This document shows positions 43,124 to 52,121 of a stretch of 64,000 bases of DNA, piece after piece. The stretch's first letter is position 1, and each line of letters starts with the position of its first letter. A program made the translations under genes and the position numbers. Origin of the DNA: JAAYHV01 sp964400515 (GTDB lineage Bacteria; Bacillota; Clostridia; Peptostreptococcales; Anaerovoracaceae); assembly GCA_964400515.1 (NCBI GenBank), contig CAYNTJ010000005.1, positions 1 through 64,000 on the forward strand. The letters are read 5' to 3'. The notes under the pieces are model-generated. The model was not told the origin of the DNA. It searched no databases and was given only the letters and a program-made list of their open reading frames with translations.

Positions 43124-43686
43124 CTTTCACCCCTTTCACCATACTTACTGTATAAAATACCCAGTACGGCAGATGTCAAAATGATGAATATTGCATCAAA
43201 GTTAAAAATTATCAATCCCAAAAGTGCCATAATAAATATAAGCCAAGAAAAAATATTGTTTAACACCCTCTTACCTATTCTTATCGCTGCCCATAAAATC
43301 ATAGCTACCACCGCGGACTTAAGTCCTATGAATCCACCGTTTATATAGCTGTTGCTTCCAAGCTTATCCAAAACTTCCCATATCAGAATAATAGCAAAGA
43401 AGGAGGGTGTAATGACACCTATTGTAGCTACTATTGAACCTAAAAGACCTTTTTTTATTCTTCCTATATATGTTGCCATATTTATGGCAATAACACCGGG
43501 CAAACTTTGACTGATTGCAATACAATCCATTGCCTCTTTGTCAGTAAGCCATTTTTTCTTGTCCACTACCAAATCCTGTATTAGGGGAATCATAGCTATG
43601 CCCCCTCCTACAGTAAAAAGTCCCAGCTTAAAAAAGGTAAAGAATAAGTCGATTAATAGGTTTTCTTTTAAACTATTTTTCTTCAT
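43120..43686 (-). CDS. Chromate transporter family protein, first half
   Basis: A 188-residue membrane protein with the CHR motifs FTVGGGIAMIPLIQ and ISQSLPGVIAINMATYIGR and about five hydrophobic helices. It is the partner of the overlapping downstream gene, a two-gene short-chain arrangement. Its ATG lies inside the end of proS with no strong ribosome binding site, so translation probably depends on coupling to proS. Confidence 0.9.
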   Translation of the reverse strand: MKKNSLKENLLIDLFFTFFKLGLFTVGGGIAMIPLIQDLVVDKKKWLTDKEAMDCIAISQSLPGVIAINMATYIGRIKKGLLGSIVATIGVITPSFFAIILIWEVLDKLGSNSYINGGFIGLKSAVVAMILWAAIRIGKRVLNNIFSWLIFIMALLGLIIFNFDAIFIILTSAVLGILYSKYGERGER

Positions 43687-45400
43687 TTACTAATTCTACA
43701 GTTTTCTTGATAGCCTCTCCTATCTTGAGCTCCAATTTGTCTTCATCTCTTCTTAATTTATATTCCACTATTCCTTCATCGGCTAGCTTTCCTACAGTTA
43801 TTCTAATGGGAATCCCTAATAAATCAGCATCTTTAAATTTAACGCCGGGTCGCTCTTTTCTGTCATCCAACAGTACATCAACTCCTTCATTTATCAAGGC
43901 CTCATAAATTTTCTCCGCAGCTTCCGACTGTATTTCATCATTAGGCTTTAAAAGAGTGATAATAACATGGTAAGGCGCCACTGACATCGGCCAAATTATT
44001 CCGTTTTCATCGTGGTGTTGTTCCACAACAGCAGCCAGCGTTCTGGTTACGCCAATACCGTAACAACCCATTACTATCGGATGATCCTTTTGATTTTCAT
44101 CCTTATACATGGCATTCATGGATTCTGAATATTTTGTTCCTAGCTTAAAAACCTGGCCCACTTCAATACCCCTGGCATGTTTAACAGGATTGCCGCACTG
44201 GGGACATGGATCCCCTTCCTTTAAGGTTTTAATGTCCGTTACTATATCTCCCTCATAGTCCCTGCCATAGTTCACATTTTTTATGTGATAGTCTTTTTCA
44301 TTGGCACCGGCACACATGTTTCTTAATCCTACCAGCTCACTGTCTACGATTACCTTGCAATTAGTAAGTCCGATGGGACCGGTAAATCCTCCGACACAGC
44401 CCGTCTCAAGACCCATTTCTTCTTCGTCTGCAAATTCTATGGCATGCTCCGGTATATCAAGAGCATTAACAAGCTTAACCATATTTAATTCTCTATCACC
44501 CCTAATAAAGGCTGCCACATATCCGGCGGCGTCACCTTCATTGTCATATGTAACAAACAGTAAGGCTTTAATGGTTTTGTTTTGATCCAACCCCAAATAT
44601 TCAGCTACTGCTTCTATTGTTTTTGTTTCCGGTGTTAATACCTTTTCCAATGGCAGCATTTCACAGTCATCAGGAACCGAATCAACACATTCCGCCCTTT
44701 CAACAGTAGCCGCCATGCTGCAATTATCGCAGTATGCGATTTCGCTTTCTCCCACTTCAGATAGTGCAGTAAATTCATGGGAATTGCTGCCTCCTATAGC
44801 GCCCGTATCCGCTTCAACAGGTCTAAAAGTAAGTCCGCACCTTGTGAAAATTCTTTCATAAGCCTTATACATATCATCATAGCTCTTGTCCAGACCCTCA
44901 GTATCCTTATCAAAAGAATAAGCATCCTTCATAATAAATTCTCTGCTTCTCATCAATCCAAACCTAGGTCTTGCCTCATCCCTATATTTGGTTTGTATTT
45001 GATATAGGTTAATCGGTAATTGTCTATAAGAAGATATGTCATTTCTTACTATATCGGTAAATATTTCTTCATGGGTAGGCCCCAGACAAAAATCTCTTCC
45101 GTTTCTATCCTTAAGTCTCCATAGCTCCGGTCCGTAAGCATACCATCTTCCGGATTCTTGCCATAACTCAGCAGGCTGCACCGCAGACATATGTATTTCC
45201 TGACCTCCGGAATTATCCATCTCTTCCCTTATAATATTTTCGATTTTCCTAATGGATTTCCAGCCCATGGGCATAAATCCATAAACTCCGGAAACCAATT
45301 TTCGTATCATTCCCGTTCTTACCAATAAAACATGACTTGCAATTTCTGCTTCGTTTGGCACCTCTCTAAGGGTTTTTAAGTGCATCTTCGATAATCTCAT
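43673..45400 (-). CDS. proS: Prolyl-tRNA synthetase (bacterial type, with editing domain)
   Basis: A class II synthetase charging tRNA-Pro. The 575-residue protein has the motif 2 region KYRDEARPRFGLMRSREFIMKDAYS and motif 3 MGCYGIGVTRTLAAVVEQHHD. Between them (about residues 225-385) is the YbaK-like editing insertion that clears Ala-tRNA-Pro. GAGGAGA precedes the ATG. It occupies the place that gltX has in the Bacillus version of this cluster. Confidence 0.97.
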   Translation of the reverse strand: MRLSKMHLKTLREVPNEAEIASHVLLVRTGMIRKLVSGVYGFMPMGWKSIRKIENIIREEMDNSGGQEIHMSAVQPAELWQESGRWYAYGPELWRLKDRNGRDFCLGPTHEEIFTDIVRNDISSYRQLPINLYQIQTKYRDEARPRFGLMRSREFIMKDAYSFDKDTEGLDKSYDDMYKAYERIFTRCGLTFRPVEADTGAIGGSNSHEFTALSEVGESEIAYCDNCSMAATVERAECVDSVPDDCEMLPLEKVLTPETKTIEAVAEYLGLDQNKTIKALLFVTYDNEGDAAGYVAAFIRGDRELNMVKLVNALDIPEHAIEFADEEEMGLETGCVGGFTGPIGLTNCKVIVDSELVGLRNMCAGANEKDYHIKNVNYGRDYEGDIVTDIKTLKEGDPCPQCGNPVKHARGIEVGQVFKLGTKYSESMNAMYKDENQKDHPIVMGCYGIGVTRTLAAVVEQHHDENGIIWPMSVAPYHVIITLLKPNDEIQSEAAEKIYEALINEGVDVLLDDRKERPGVKFKDADLLGIPIRITVGKLADEGIVEYKLRRDEDKLELKIGEAIKKTVELVNEEK

Positions 45401-45418
45401 TAAAAATTTCTCCTCTAT

Positions 45419-46600
45419 CTATTTATTAATTACGCAAGTAGCCAATGCCGCTATGCCTTCTCCCCTTCCGATAAAACCTAAGCCTTCGGTAGTGGTGGCT
45501 TTTATATTTACAGCTTCTTGGCCTATTCCTAAGGCTTCAGCTATATTATTCTTCATTTCATCTATATACAAGGAAATTTTAGGCTTTTCCGCCATAATGG
45601 TTATATCGATATTCTGAATTTCACAGTTAACCATATCCCTAACTCTTCTTAGCAATTCCATACTGCTAATATCTTTGTATGCTTCATCTGTATCAGGAAA
45701 ATGCTTACCTATGTCTCCCAAAGCCGCAGCGCCTAAAATAGCATCCATTAGTGCATGCAACGCTACATCTGCATCCGAATGTCCCAACAGGCCCTTTTCA
45801 TAAGGTATATCTACTCCACAAAGAATTAATTTTCTTCCTCCCGTCAATCTGTGAACATCGAATCCATTTCCCACTAAACTTCTCAATGGTAAATCCTCTT
45901 TTCTCGTTACTTTTATATTACTATATGAACCTTCGGTAAGAATGGGATTAACACCTAATCTTTCCACAAGAACGCTGTCATCCGTTCCTATAAAACCATC
46001 CTTTTCTGCATAAGCAAAAGCCTCCTCCAATATATCTTTTTTAAAAGCTTGGGGAGTTTGGACATTGTATAAAAGTTCCCTTGGTAATGTCTCACTTGGA
46101 ATTATAGGATAATTCTCATTTCTTTTCAAGCCATAATCAGAAATTAGTCTCATGGTGTCTGTAGCTCCCACGGCGGTAACTGCCGCACCGTTAACCTCGG
46201 CCGCCTCTATATTGTTTTCAATTATTTCCACTGAAACATTAGGCCTGGCTCCGTCATGAATAACTACTATACAATCAGATTCTATATTACTTATAAGGTT
46301 GACTTCGTCAATTCCCTTTTTTACGGATTTTTGCCTTGTCTCTCCACCATAAGTAACACTAATAGGCTTAGTATATTTATTACTAAGCCTATTATAAATC
46401 TCTGCCAATTCTTTATCATTGTCTTTAGGTCCAACTATTACTACATGTTCAACCTTTTTGCACATAAGAAACGGTTCTATGGCACATTCCAAAACTGTCT
46501 TTCCCTTATATGATAAAAACTGTTTGGGAACGGATCCTCCCATTCTTATGCCTTTGCCGCCGGCAACAATTATTGCCACGACTTTAACACTATTTTTCAT
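45419..46600 (-). CDS. ispDF: Bifunctional IspD/IspF (MEP pathway of isoprenoid synthesis)
   Basis: The 393-residue protein fuses IspD (about 1-230; AIIVAGGKGIRMGGSVPKQF, VIHDGARPNVS), which makes CDP-methylerythritol, to IspF (about 235-393; GNGFDVHRLTGGRKLILCGV, LGHSDADVALHALMDAILGAA), which forms the cyclodiphosphate. The fusion skips IspE in the pathway order but is known in several bacteria; Bacillus has two separate genes at this place. The ATG overlaps the end of the upstream yacL-like gene. Confidence 0.96.
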   Translation of the reverse strand: MKNSVKVVAIIVAGGKGIRMGGSVPKQFLSYKGKTVLECAIEPFLMCKKVEHVVIVGPKDNDKELAEIYNRLSNKYTKPISVTYGGETRQKSVKKGIDEVNLISNIESDCIVVIHDGARPNVSVEIIENNIEAAEVNGAAVTAVGATDTMRLISDYGLKRNENYPIIPSETLPRELLYNVQTPQAFKKDILEEAFAYAEKDGFIGTDDSVLVERLGVNPILTEGSYSNIKVTRKEDLPLRSLVGNGFDVHRLTGGRKLILCGVDIPYEKGLLGHSDADVALHALMDAILGAAALGDIGKHFPDTDEAYKDISSMELLRRVRDMVNCEIQNIDITIMAEKPKISLYIDEMKNNIAEALGIGQEAVNIKATTTEGLGFIGRGEGIAALATCVINK

Positions 46601-47714
46601 CGGTTTTTAATTTCCCAAAAATCATTCTACCTGCAGAAGTTTGGAAAACGCTGGTAACAATAATATTTGTGGTTTCTCCTATGCGTCTTTTACCATCTTC
46701 CACAACAATCATAGTTCCGTCATCTAAATAGGCTACCGCCTGCTTGCTGTCCTTACCTTCTTTTACCAAAGTAACAACCATACTTTCTCCCGGCAATACT
46801 ATTGGCTTTAGTGTGTTGGCAAGTTCATTGATATTTAGTACCGGAACTTCATTAATACCTGCAACCTTATTAAGATTATAGTCGTTTGTCACAACCTTAC
46901 CACCCAGAATCTGAGCCAGCTTTAAAAGCTTTACATCCACTTCCGGGATTTCTTTTATGGCCTTTTCTTTATCAGTATTATATATTTCGATACCATAATC
47001 TGTCTGTATCTTTTTCAGTATATCAAGACCTCTTCTTCCCCGGGTTCTCTTTAAACTGTCAGAAGAATCTGCTATATGTCTAAGCTCCACAAGGACAAAC
47101 TCCGGTATTACGATCGGTCCTTCCAAAAAACCGGTTTTTAGTATCTCAACAATTCTACCGTCAATAATAACACTGGTATCCAAAACCTTAGGGTAGCCAT
47201 CTATTCGATTCTTACCCATAAGGCCAATTCCCTCAGAATTACCATGCCTAATTGAAACATCGTTAAATGCGCCTCCGATAATCTCTCTTTCCTTATTAGT
47301 AGCAACTACTATTCCAAGGTATCCGAAAACAATATATAGTAACACTGTTATCAGGACATACCAAGCTCCATCTATGGCATTACGATAAATCATAGAAATT
47401 AATAGGGCTATCACTATACCTGTAACAAAGCCAATTACCCCGGCAATCAAATCATTTGCCGATATTTCTCTGAGGTCTTCACCTATGTTGTTAGCCGTTT
47501 TTGCTCCTTGTTTGCTCAAAAGAGGGGTCAACTTAAAGAATATAAGTCCAAAAATAAAAATAATAATTGCCGCAGCGCCTATGCTTTCGGTTTGCGTGAA
47601 CATTTCTTCACCATCAAGCGTAGCCTCTACCCAATTAGATAATAAATAATAAACAACCAACCCTACTAAACAACCTACTAAAGTAAAAACGGTTCTAAGT
47701 ATCTTTCGTATCAT
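46590..47714 (-). CDS. yacL: PIN/TRAM domain membrane protein (YacL type)
   Basis: The 374-residue protein has four transmembrane helices (about residues 8-28, 42-65, 90-112, 120-142), a cytoplasmic PIN ribonuclease-like domain (KVLDTSVIIDGRIVEI, with acidic residues in RGRRGLDIL and VVTNDYNLNKVA) and a C-terminal TRAM RNA-binding domain (GKDSKQAVAYLDDGTMIVV). Its function is not established. AAAGGAGG precedes the ATG. It is the first gene of the operon ending in sigH. Confidence 0.95.
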   Translation of the reverse strand: MIRKILRTVFTLVGCLVGLVVYYLLSNWVEATLDGEEMFTQTESIGAAAIIIFIFGLIFFKLTPLLSKQGAKTANNIGEDLREISANDLIAGVIGFVTGIVIALLISMIYRNAIDGAWYVLITVLLYIVFGYLGIVVATNKEREIIGGAFNDVSIRHGNSEGIGLMGKNRIDGYPKVLDTSVIIDGRIVEILKTGFLEGPIVIPEFVLVELRHIADSSDSLKRTRGRRGLDILKKIQTDYGIEIYNTDKEKAIKEIPEVDVKLLKLAQILGGKVVTNDYNLNKVAGINEVPVLNINELANTLKPIVLPGESMVVTLVKEGKDSKQAVAYLDDGTMIVVEDGKRRIGETTNIIVTSVFQTSAGRMIFGKLKTDEK

Positions 47715-47744
47715 GCATCCACCTCCTTTCCGTCATTATCAATT

Positions 47745-47773
47745 AATATACCGCATTTTTTAGTTAAAATCAA
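47745..47773 (-). promoter_or_regulatory. Promoter of the yacL-ispDF-proS...sigH operon
   Basis: On the minus strand TTGATT (47768-47773), a 17-base spacer and TATATT (47745-47750) lie about 30 bases before yacL. This is the only clear promoter seen for the fourteen-gene block down to sigH. Confidence 0.65.
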
Positions 47774-47786
47774 CAATTTTATTAAA

Positions 47787-48260
47787 TTAAACTGTTTCTT
47801 CTACCAATTTCTCAATTTCATCCAAGCTATAGCCACCGGCAAGTATGAGTTCACTTACTAAAATTTGTTTTGCCGTATTTAATAATTTTTTTTCACCCGT
47901 GGAAAGCTTTTTAACCCGATCGTTTCTTATTAAATCCCTCACAACACCGGCAACAATAATAATATCTCCTGTTTTTAGTTTTTCATTGTTTTCTCGATAT
48001 CTTCTGTTCCAATTGCTGGGCATTTCCTCGGAATCACTCCCCAGTACTTCAAAAACCTCTTCTATTTGGTTGTTGGATATAATATATCTTACACCAATGT
48101 TATCACAATTATCCACAGGAATCATTACATTCATCTTACTATAAGGCAAAAACAAGCAGTAATACTCCCTGCTTTCCCCAAGAATTTCTTTCTTTTCAAT
48201 GCTTTTAATGGTTCCTGCCCCATGCATTGGATATAGTATATTATCTCCTATTGCAAACAT
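47787..48260 (-). CDS. CarD family transcriptional regulator
   Basis: CarD proteins bind the beta subunit of RNA polymerase and stabilise the open complex. The 157-residue protein has the N-terminal RNA-polymerase-interacting Tudor-like domain (MFAIGDNILYPMHGAGTIKSIEKKEI) and a C-terminal helical DNA-binding domain (PSNWNRRYRENNEKLKTGD, LSTGEKKLLNTAKQIL). AAGAGGAGG precedes the ATG, and two promoters lie upstream. It is next to yacL, as in many clostridia. Confidence 0.95.
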   Translation of the reverse strand: MFAIGDNILYPMHGAGTIKSIEKKEILGESREYYCLFLPYSKMNVMIPVDNCDNIGVRYIISNNQIEEVFEVLGSDSEEMPSNWNRRYRENNEKLKTGDIIIVAGVVRDLIRNDRVKKLSTGEKKLLNTAKQILVSELILAGGYSLDEIEKLVEETV

Positions 48261-48288
48261 TTCTGCCTCCTCTTATTCCCATGTTTAT

Positions 48289-48317
48289 AGTATACGTGAA
48301 TTTTTTGATATTTGCAA
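48289..48317 (-). promoter_or_regulatory. Proximal promoter of carD
   Basis: On the minus strand TTGCAA (48312-48317), a 17-base spacer and TATACT (48289-48294), about 30 bases before the ATG. Confidence 0.6.
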
Positions 48318-48328
48318 TAAAAAATGTT

Positions 48329-48357
48329 ATTTTATCACATACATAACATATTGTCAA
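48329..48357 (-). promoter_or_regulatory. Distal promoter of carD
   Basis: On the minus strand a perfect TTGACA (48352-48357), a 17-base spacer and TAAAAT (48329-48334). With the proximal one it makes a tandem promoter 40 bases apart. Confidence 0.65.
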
Positions 48358-48400
48358 CATAAATATCACATGTTAAAAAGAGGCGTTCTTAACCTTTGCT

Positions 48401-48703
48401 TTATGAAACTATTTTTATATTCTGTATATATTCAATATTGATTATCTCGGTTTTACCTTTGGATTCAACCTTCATCCAATTATCATGGATTTCCTTTACT
48501 AAAACCTTATTAAAACCCGAACCTGTATAACCCATATTGATTGTACAAATCCTTCCAACGCATTCCCTAATTATTTCATTAGTCATGATTGCCAATTGTC
48601 CTCTCTTTCTTCTTATTCTTGCTTTTGTAGTCAAACGAGTCTCAAGCTCCACAATAAACACAATAAATATAGGTAGAAAAATAATCCAAGTAGATGAATT
48701 CAT
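48401..48703 (-). CDS. Small membrane-anchored protein of unknown function
   Basis: The 100-residue protein has one N-terminal hydrophobic helix (about 4-20), a basic stretch (TTKARIRRKRGQ) and a C-terminal part rich in beta-strand pattern (VGRICTINMGYTGSGFNKVLVKEIHDNWMKVE...). The latter resembles small Sm-like barrels seen in short clostridial proteins, but this is weak. GGAGGGG precedes the ATG and a good promoter lies upstream, so the gene is probably real. It is divergent from the two-component genes and not assigned a function. Confidence 0.75.
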   Translation of the reverse strand: MNSSTWIIFLPIFIVFIVELETRLTTKARIRRKRGQLAIMTNEIIRECVGRICTINMGYTGSGFNKVLVKEIHDNWMKVESKGKTEIINIEYIQNIKIVS

Positions 48704-48726
48704 ATTTAATCCCCTCCTGTTAAACT

Positions 48727-48755
48727 AATATAACATTTGACACAAGGGTATTCAA
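48727..48755 (-). promoter_or_regulatory. Promoter of the small membrane protein gene
   Basis: On the minus strand TTGAAT (48750-48755), a 17-base spacer and TATATT (48727-48732) with a TG one base upstream of the -10. It lies 24 bases before the ATG. Confidence 0.65.
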
Positions 48756-48794
48756 CCGTTTACCCACTAATATCTTTAATTTTCAATGATATTA

Positions 48795-48803
48795 TGGTAT
48801 AAT
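48795..48803 (+). promoter_or_regulatory. Extended -10 promoter of the first two-component system
   Basis: TGG followed by a perfect TATAAT (48798-48803) about 105 bases before the response regulator gene; no good -35 is present, as expected for an extended -10 promoter. The long leader in between shows no clear structure. Confidence 0.5.
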
Positions 48804-48908
48804 TTGTTTAGAATAACAGCTTTTGACAGAACATTCATATAAACTACACATCTAAACTGTATTCTAGTGTTATAAATAATTAATTATCAAGAAAGTGAAG
48901 GTGACAAT

Positions 48909-49586
48909 ATGTATAACCTTTTAGTAGTGGATGATGAACCTAAAATCAGAGAAGTTATCAAAGAGTATGCGGATTTTAGCGGATACAATGTAACTGAAGC
49001 AGCGGACGGAATGAGCGCCATAGGATTATGCAAGTTGAATGATTATGACTTAATAATTATGGATATAATGATGCCTAAGCTTGATGGTTATAGTGCAGTT
49101 AAGGAAATAAAGAAGATTAAGGATATACCGGTAATTATGCTCTCCGCTCGGGGAGAAGAATACGACAAGCTATTCGGCTTTGAATTGGGAATAGACGATT
49201 ATGTTGTTAAGCCTTTTAGTCCTAAGGAATTGATGGCAAGAGCAAATGCCATACTAACTCGAAAAAACAATTCTGCAAAAGGCTCAAATGCCGTTATGAC
49301 CTTCGACGGACTGGAGGTTAATTTTGCTGCCAGGACGGTTTCTGTTGATGGTAAAAGAATCGATTTGACGCCAAAAGAATACGAGCTTTTATTCTATCTG
49401 ATACAAAATAAGAATATTGCGTTATCCAGGGATAAACTCCTGTCTGATATTTGGGGTTATGACTTTTTCGGGGATGACAGAACCATCGATACACACATTA
49501 AGAATTTAAGAAACAATTTGGGTCCATATAGAAACTTCATAGTAACGCTAAGGGGAGTTGGTTATAAATTTGAATATGAAGAATAA
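48909..49586 (+). CDS. OmpR/PhoB family response regulator (system 1)
   Basis: The 225-residue protein has a receiver domain (VVDDEPKIREVIKEYA; phosphoacceptor Asp in LIIMDIMMPKLDG; conserved Lys in DDYVVKPFSPKEL) and a winged-helix DNA-binding domain (DLTPKEYELLFYLIQNKN, DRTIDTHIKNLRNNLG, VRGVGYKFEYE-like end). It pairs with the overlapping histidine kinase. AGTGAAGGTG precedes the ATG. The signal and targets are unknown; the motif at 51028 and 53242 may be bound by it or by system 2. Confidence 0.96.
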   Translation: MYNLLVVDDEPKIREVIKEYADFSGYNVTEAADGMSAIGLCKLNDYDLIIMDIMMPKLDGYSAVKEIKKIKDIPVIMLSARGEEYDKLFGFELGIDDYVVKPFSPKELMARANAILTRKNNSAKGSNAVMTFDGLEVNFAARTVSVDGKRIDLTPKEYELLFYLIQNKNIALSRDKLLSDIWGYDFFGDDRTIDTHIKNLRNNLGPYRNFIVTLRGVGYKFEYEE

Positions 49587-51006
49587 TAAATTCGATTTTT
49601 TCAGTATACGTTTTAAATCATGGTTATATTTCATTATTTTTGCCGTAATAATTGTATCATTAATATGGCTTCTTCAGATGTTTTTTATTGATCATTATTA
49701 TGAACAAATGAAAATTACCGAAACTCAATCAAATGCTCAAATGTTAAAAACAAAGTATTATACAAGCCCTGACACCTTTGAAACCGATGCCAGGGCTGTA
49801 GCAATAAAAAATGACATCTTTATCCGACTAGATACGGATAAGACTTCTTTTGTTTACTCTCCCAATAACGGAGGGCCTTCATCTTACTATGCATATTATA
49901 CTCAGCTATACCACGCAAGAAATAAATTGCATTCTTCTGATTTAAACACAGTATCAAGTATAATAGAAGATACGGCAACGGGTACAAAGCTTTTGGTATA
50001 TGCTTCTTATATGACTCCTAATGCAAATAAGGACGACAACAACATACTATATCTGGTTGCTCCTTTGTATCCTGTTGCATCGACAATATCAATACTAAGG
50101 GTACAATTATTTTATATAACCACAATTTCAGCATTATTAGCCCTGTTATTGGCATTTTATCTTTCCCAAAGGATTTCAACTCCAATAAACAGTATAACCC
50201 AATCGGCGGTTAAACTCAGCAAGGGTGACTATAATGTTAAGTTCGAGGGGGGCCAATTCACAGAGCTTGATGCTTTGGCCAAAGCTCTAAACAAAGCTTC
50301 CTACGAGATGCAAAAAACCGATTTTTATCAAAGGGACATGATCGCAAATGTATCCCATGATTTGAAAACACCTTTGACCATGATAAGGTCCTACGCAGAG
50401 CTGATACAGGATATATCAGGAGATAATCCCAAAAAGAGAAAAGAGCATCTACAGGTTATAATTGACGAGACCAACCATTTGAACTCTATCGTATCGGATA
50501 TGCTAACCATGTCAAAAATGCAATCAAATGCCATAAGCATAGATAAGGAAGATTTTGATTTGGTTGAGGCCGCAAATTCGGTACTGGCCACATATAAGAT
50601 ATTGGCGGATCAAGACGGATATACCATTGAATTCAATACTCCAAAATCAGCTTATGTAAACGGTGATATCAATAAAATGAAACAGGTTATGAGTAATTTA
50701 ATTACAAATGCCATCAAGTACTGCGGAGAAGATAAAGTGATTATTGTAAATATCAAAAGAGTCGGCAAAAAGGTCAGATTTGATGTAATCGATCACGGAG
50801 CAGGTATTCCTGAAGAAGAGCTTACCCATGTTTGGCAAAGATATTATAAAACCAGTGTTAACCATGCAAGAAACACCGAGGGCACCGGCCTAGGCTTATC
50901 AATAGTAAAAAGCATATTAACCATTCACAATGCCAACTACGGCGTAGAAAGCCAGGAGGGTATTGGCAGTGATTTTTGGTTTGAGATGGAATTAGTAAGA
51001 AGATAA
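49576..51006 (+). CDS. Sensor histidine kinase (system 1)
   Basis: The roughly 476-residue kinase has two transmembrane helices (about 16-40 and 178-200) flanking an extracellular domain of about 135 residues, a HAMP domain (ISTPINSITQSAVKLSKGDYNVKF), the HisKA box IANVSHDLKTPLTMIRSYAE and the ATPase N, G1 and G2 boxes (NLITNAIKYCGE, DHGAGIPEEEL, GTGLGLSIVKSI). ATG at 49576 is chosen; a TTG at 49558 would sit on the AGGGGAG site. It overlaps the regulator gene and is followed by a terminator. Confidence 0.96.
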   Translation: MKNNKFDFFSIRFKSWLYFIIFAVIIVSLIWLLQMFFIDHYYEQMKITETQSNAQMLKTKYYTSPDTFETDARAVAIKNDIFIRLDTDKTSFVYSPNNGGPSSYYAYYTQLYHARNKLHSSDLNTVSSIIEDTATGTKLLVYASYMTPNANKDDNNILYLVAPLYPVASTISILRVQLFYITTISALLALLLAFYLSQRISTPINSITQSAVKLSKGDYNVKFEGGQFTELDALAKALNKASYEMQKTDFYQRDMIANVSHDLKTPLTMIRSYAELIQDISGDNPKKRKEHLQVIIDETNHLNSIVSDMLTMSKMQSNAISIDKEDFDLVEAANSVLATYKILADQDGYTIEFNTPKSAYVNGDINKMKQVMSNLITNAIKYCGEDKVIIVNIKRVGKKVRFDVIDHGAGIPEEELTHVWQRYYKTSVNHARNTEGTGLGLSIVKSILTIHNANYGVESQEGIGSDFWFEMELVRR

Positions 51007-51008
51007 TT

Positions 51009-51028
51009 AGCACCTTTAAGGTGCTTTT
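51009..51028 (+). terminator. Intrinsic terminator after system 1 kinase
   Basis: AGCACCT (51009-51015) pairs perfectly with AGGTGCT (51019-51025) over TTA, followed by TTT. The short stem and U-run suggest moderate strength. It separates system 1 from the next gene. Confidence 0.65.
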
Positions 51029-51060
51029 GTCATATTTTAGCCATATTTATAAATTATACT
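51028..51060 (+). promoter_or_regulatory. Putative response-regulator operator and -10, copy 1
   Basis: A 30-base element (51028-51057) begins TGTCATATTTTAGCCATATT. It holds direct repeats CATATTT at 51031 and 51042, 11 bases apart, followed by -10 TATACT (51055-51060). There is no -35 match. A near copy lies at 53242-53271, with 24 of 30 bases identical and the same distance to its -10. Direct repeats with 11-base spacing overlapping the -35 are typical of OmpR/PhoB-type activation. Confidence 0.6.
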
Positions 51061-51085
51061 TCTTAATAATAAAGGAGGATTATTT

Positions 51086-51433
51086 ATGAATAACAATAAA
51101 AAAATTATTACATTACTTATAATAGGTTCGTTACTTATCGCCATTTCGGGAGTGGGTCTTGTTTTGGAAAAAGACAGCTTAATCAAAGAAAGCCCCGAAA
51201 TTGCCTTAAACGCTCAATTGCCTGATGAACACAGTGAATGTGGCGGCGAGGGAATAGAACAAGGGGGATCTAAAAATAACAGAAGAAGCGATTCGTTATC
51301 AGTATATTCGGAAATTTTGGGAATAGACGAGGAAGAATTAATAGAGTATTTACATGAAAACAATATTACACTTAAGGATTTAATCTCAGAAAACGGAGAT
51401 TCGGAAGAATTTAGAGAGAATATGCAGAGGTAA
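51086..51433 (+). CDS. Small secreted or membrane-anchored protein of unknown function
   Basis: The 115-residue protein has an N-terminal hydrophobic helix (about residues 7-27) that may be a signal anchor, a polar linker (GGEGIEQGG), and a C-terminal segment EILGIDEEELIEYLHENNITLKDLISENG, a helical pattern common in small Gram-positive proteins near two-component systems. AAAGGAGG precedes the ATG. It lies between the two systems, three bases before regulator 2, and is preceded by the repeated operator-like motif. No function is assigned. Confidence 0.8.
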   Translation: MNNNKKIITLLIIGSLLIAISGVGLVLEKDSLIKESPEIALNAQLPDEHSECGGEGIEQGGSKNNRRSDSLSVYSEILGIDEEELIEYLHENNITLKDLISENGDSEEFRENMQR

Positions 51434-51436
51434 AAA

Positions 51437-52111
51437 ATGTATAGAATTCTAATAGTAGAAGATGAACCCGCCATAAGTAGGATAGTGGAAAAATATTTGA
51501 ATAAAGCAAATTATAATTGCCAAATTGCGAGCGATGGTTTCATCGCTCTTGATTTGTTTTCAAAAAATGCCTTTGATCTTGTCATACTAGATATTATGAT
51601 GCCGGGAATAGACGGGTTTAGAGTTTTGGAAACTCTAAGGGAAACATCAAACGTACCCGTTATAATGTTAACGGCGAAGGAGTTGGAGGAGGACAGAATC
51701 AATGGTTTTAACAAGGGAGCTGATGATTATGTTGTCAAACCCTTCAGTCCCCAGGAGCTTGTAAAAAGAGTAGATGTTTTTATAAAGAGAATTTACAAGG
51801 CTGAGGAAACTTCCATATCCAATTACGGACCTTTCAAAATTGACAAAAAAGAAAAGACCATAACAAAAAATGATAATATATTACAATTAACGGCAGCGGA
51901 GTTCACAGTATTGTCTGTTTTGTTTGAGAATAAAAATCAGCTTCTAACCAGAGACCAGATAATAAATAAGGCCTTCGGTTTTGATTATGAGGGATATGAC
52001 AGAACAATAGATACATATATAAAGAGAATTCGAAATAAAATCGAAGACGATCCTAAGCACCCCGAATATTTAATTACTAAGTATGGCGGCGGTTATATCT
52101 TGATTATATAA
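51437..52111 (+). CDS. OmpR/PhoB family response regulator (system 2)
   Basis: The 224-residue protein has a receiver domain (IVEDEPAISRIVEKYL; phosphoacceptor Asp in LVILDIMMPGIDGF; Lys in DDYVVKPFSPQEL) and a winged helix (QLTAAEFTVLSVLFENKNQL, DRTIDTYIKRIRNKI, YGGGYIL). AGAGGTAAAAA precedes the ATG. It follows the small secreted protein gene and precedes kinase 2. As the third gene of a transcript starting at the repeated motif, it could be autoregulated. Confidence 0.96.
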   Translation: MYRILIVEDEPAISRIVEKYLNKANYNCQIASDGFIALDLFSKNAFDLVILDIMMPGIDGFRVLETLRETSNVPVIMLTAKELEEDRINGFNKGADDYVVKPFSPQELVKRVDVFIKRIYKAEETSISNYGPFKIDKKEKTITKNDNILQLTAAEFTVLSVLFENKNQLLTRDQIINKAFGFDYEGYDRTIDTYIKRIRNKIEDDPKHPEYLITKYGGGYILII

Positions 52112-52121
52112 GGAGTACCCC

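Noticed and set aside
42593..43686. Chromate-resistance determinant or mobile resistance island
   Set aside because: The two CHR-family halves sit with overlaps inside a housekeeping operon, with no mobile element nearby; the family name alone does not show resistance.
39587..45400. Possible T-box leaders before proS and cysS (also considered for asnS and lysS)
   Set aside because: The intergenic gaps are 1 to about 25 bases with no room for a T-box, and no specifier or T-box core sequence was seen.
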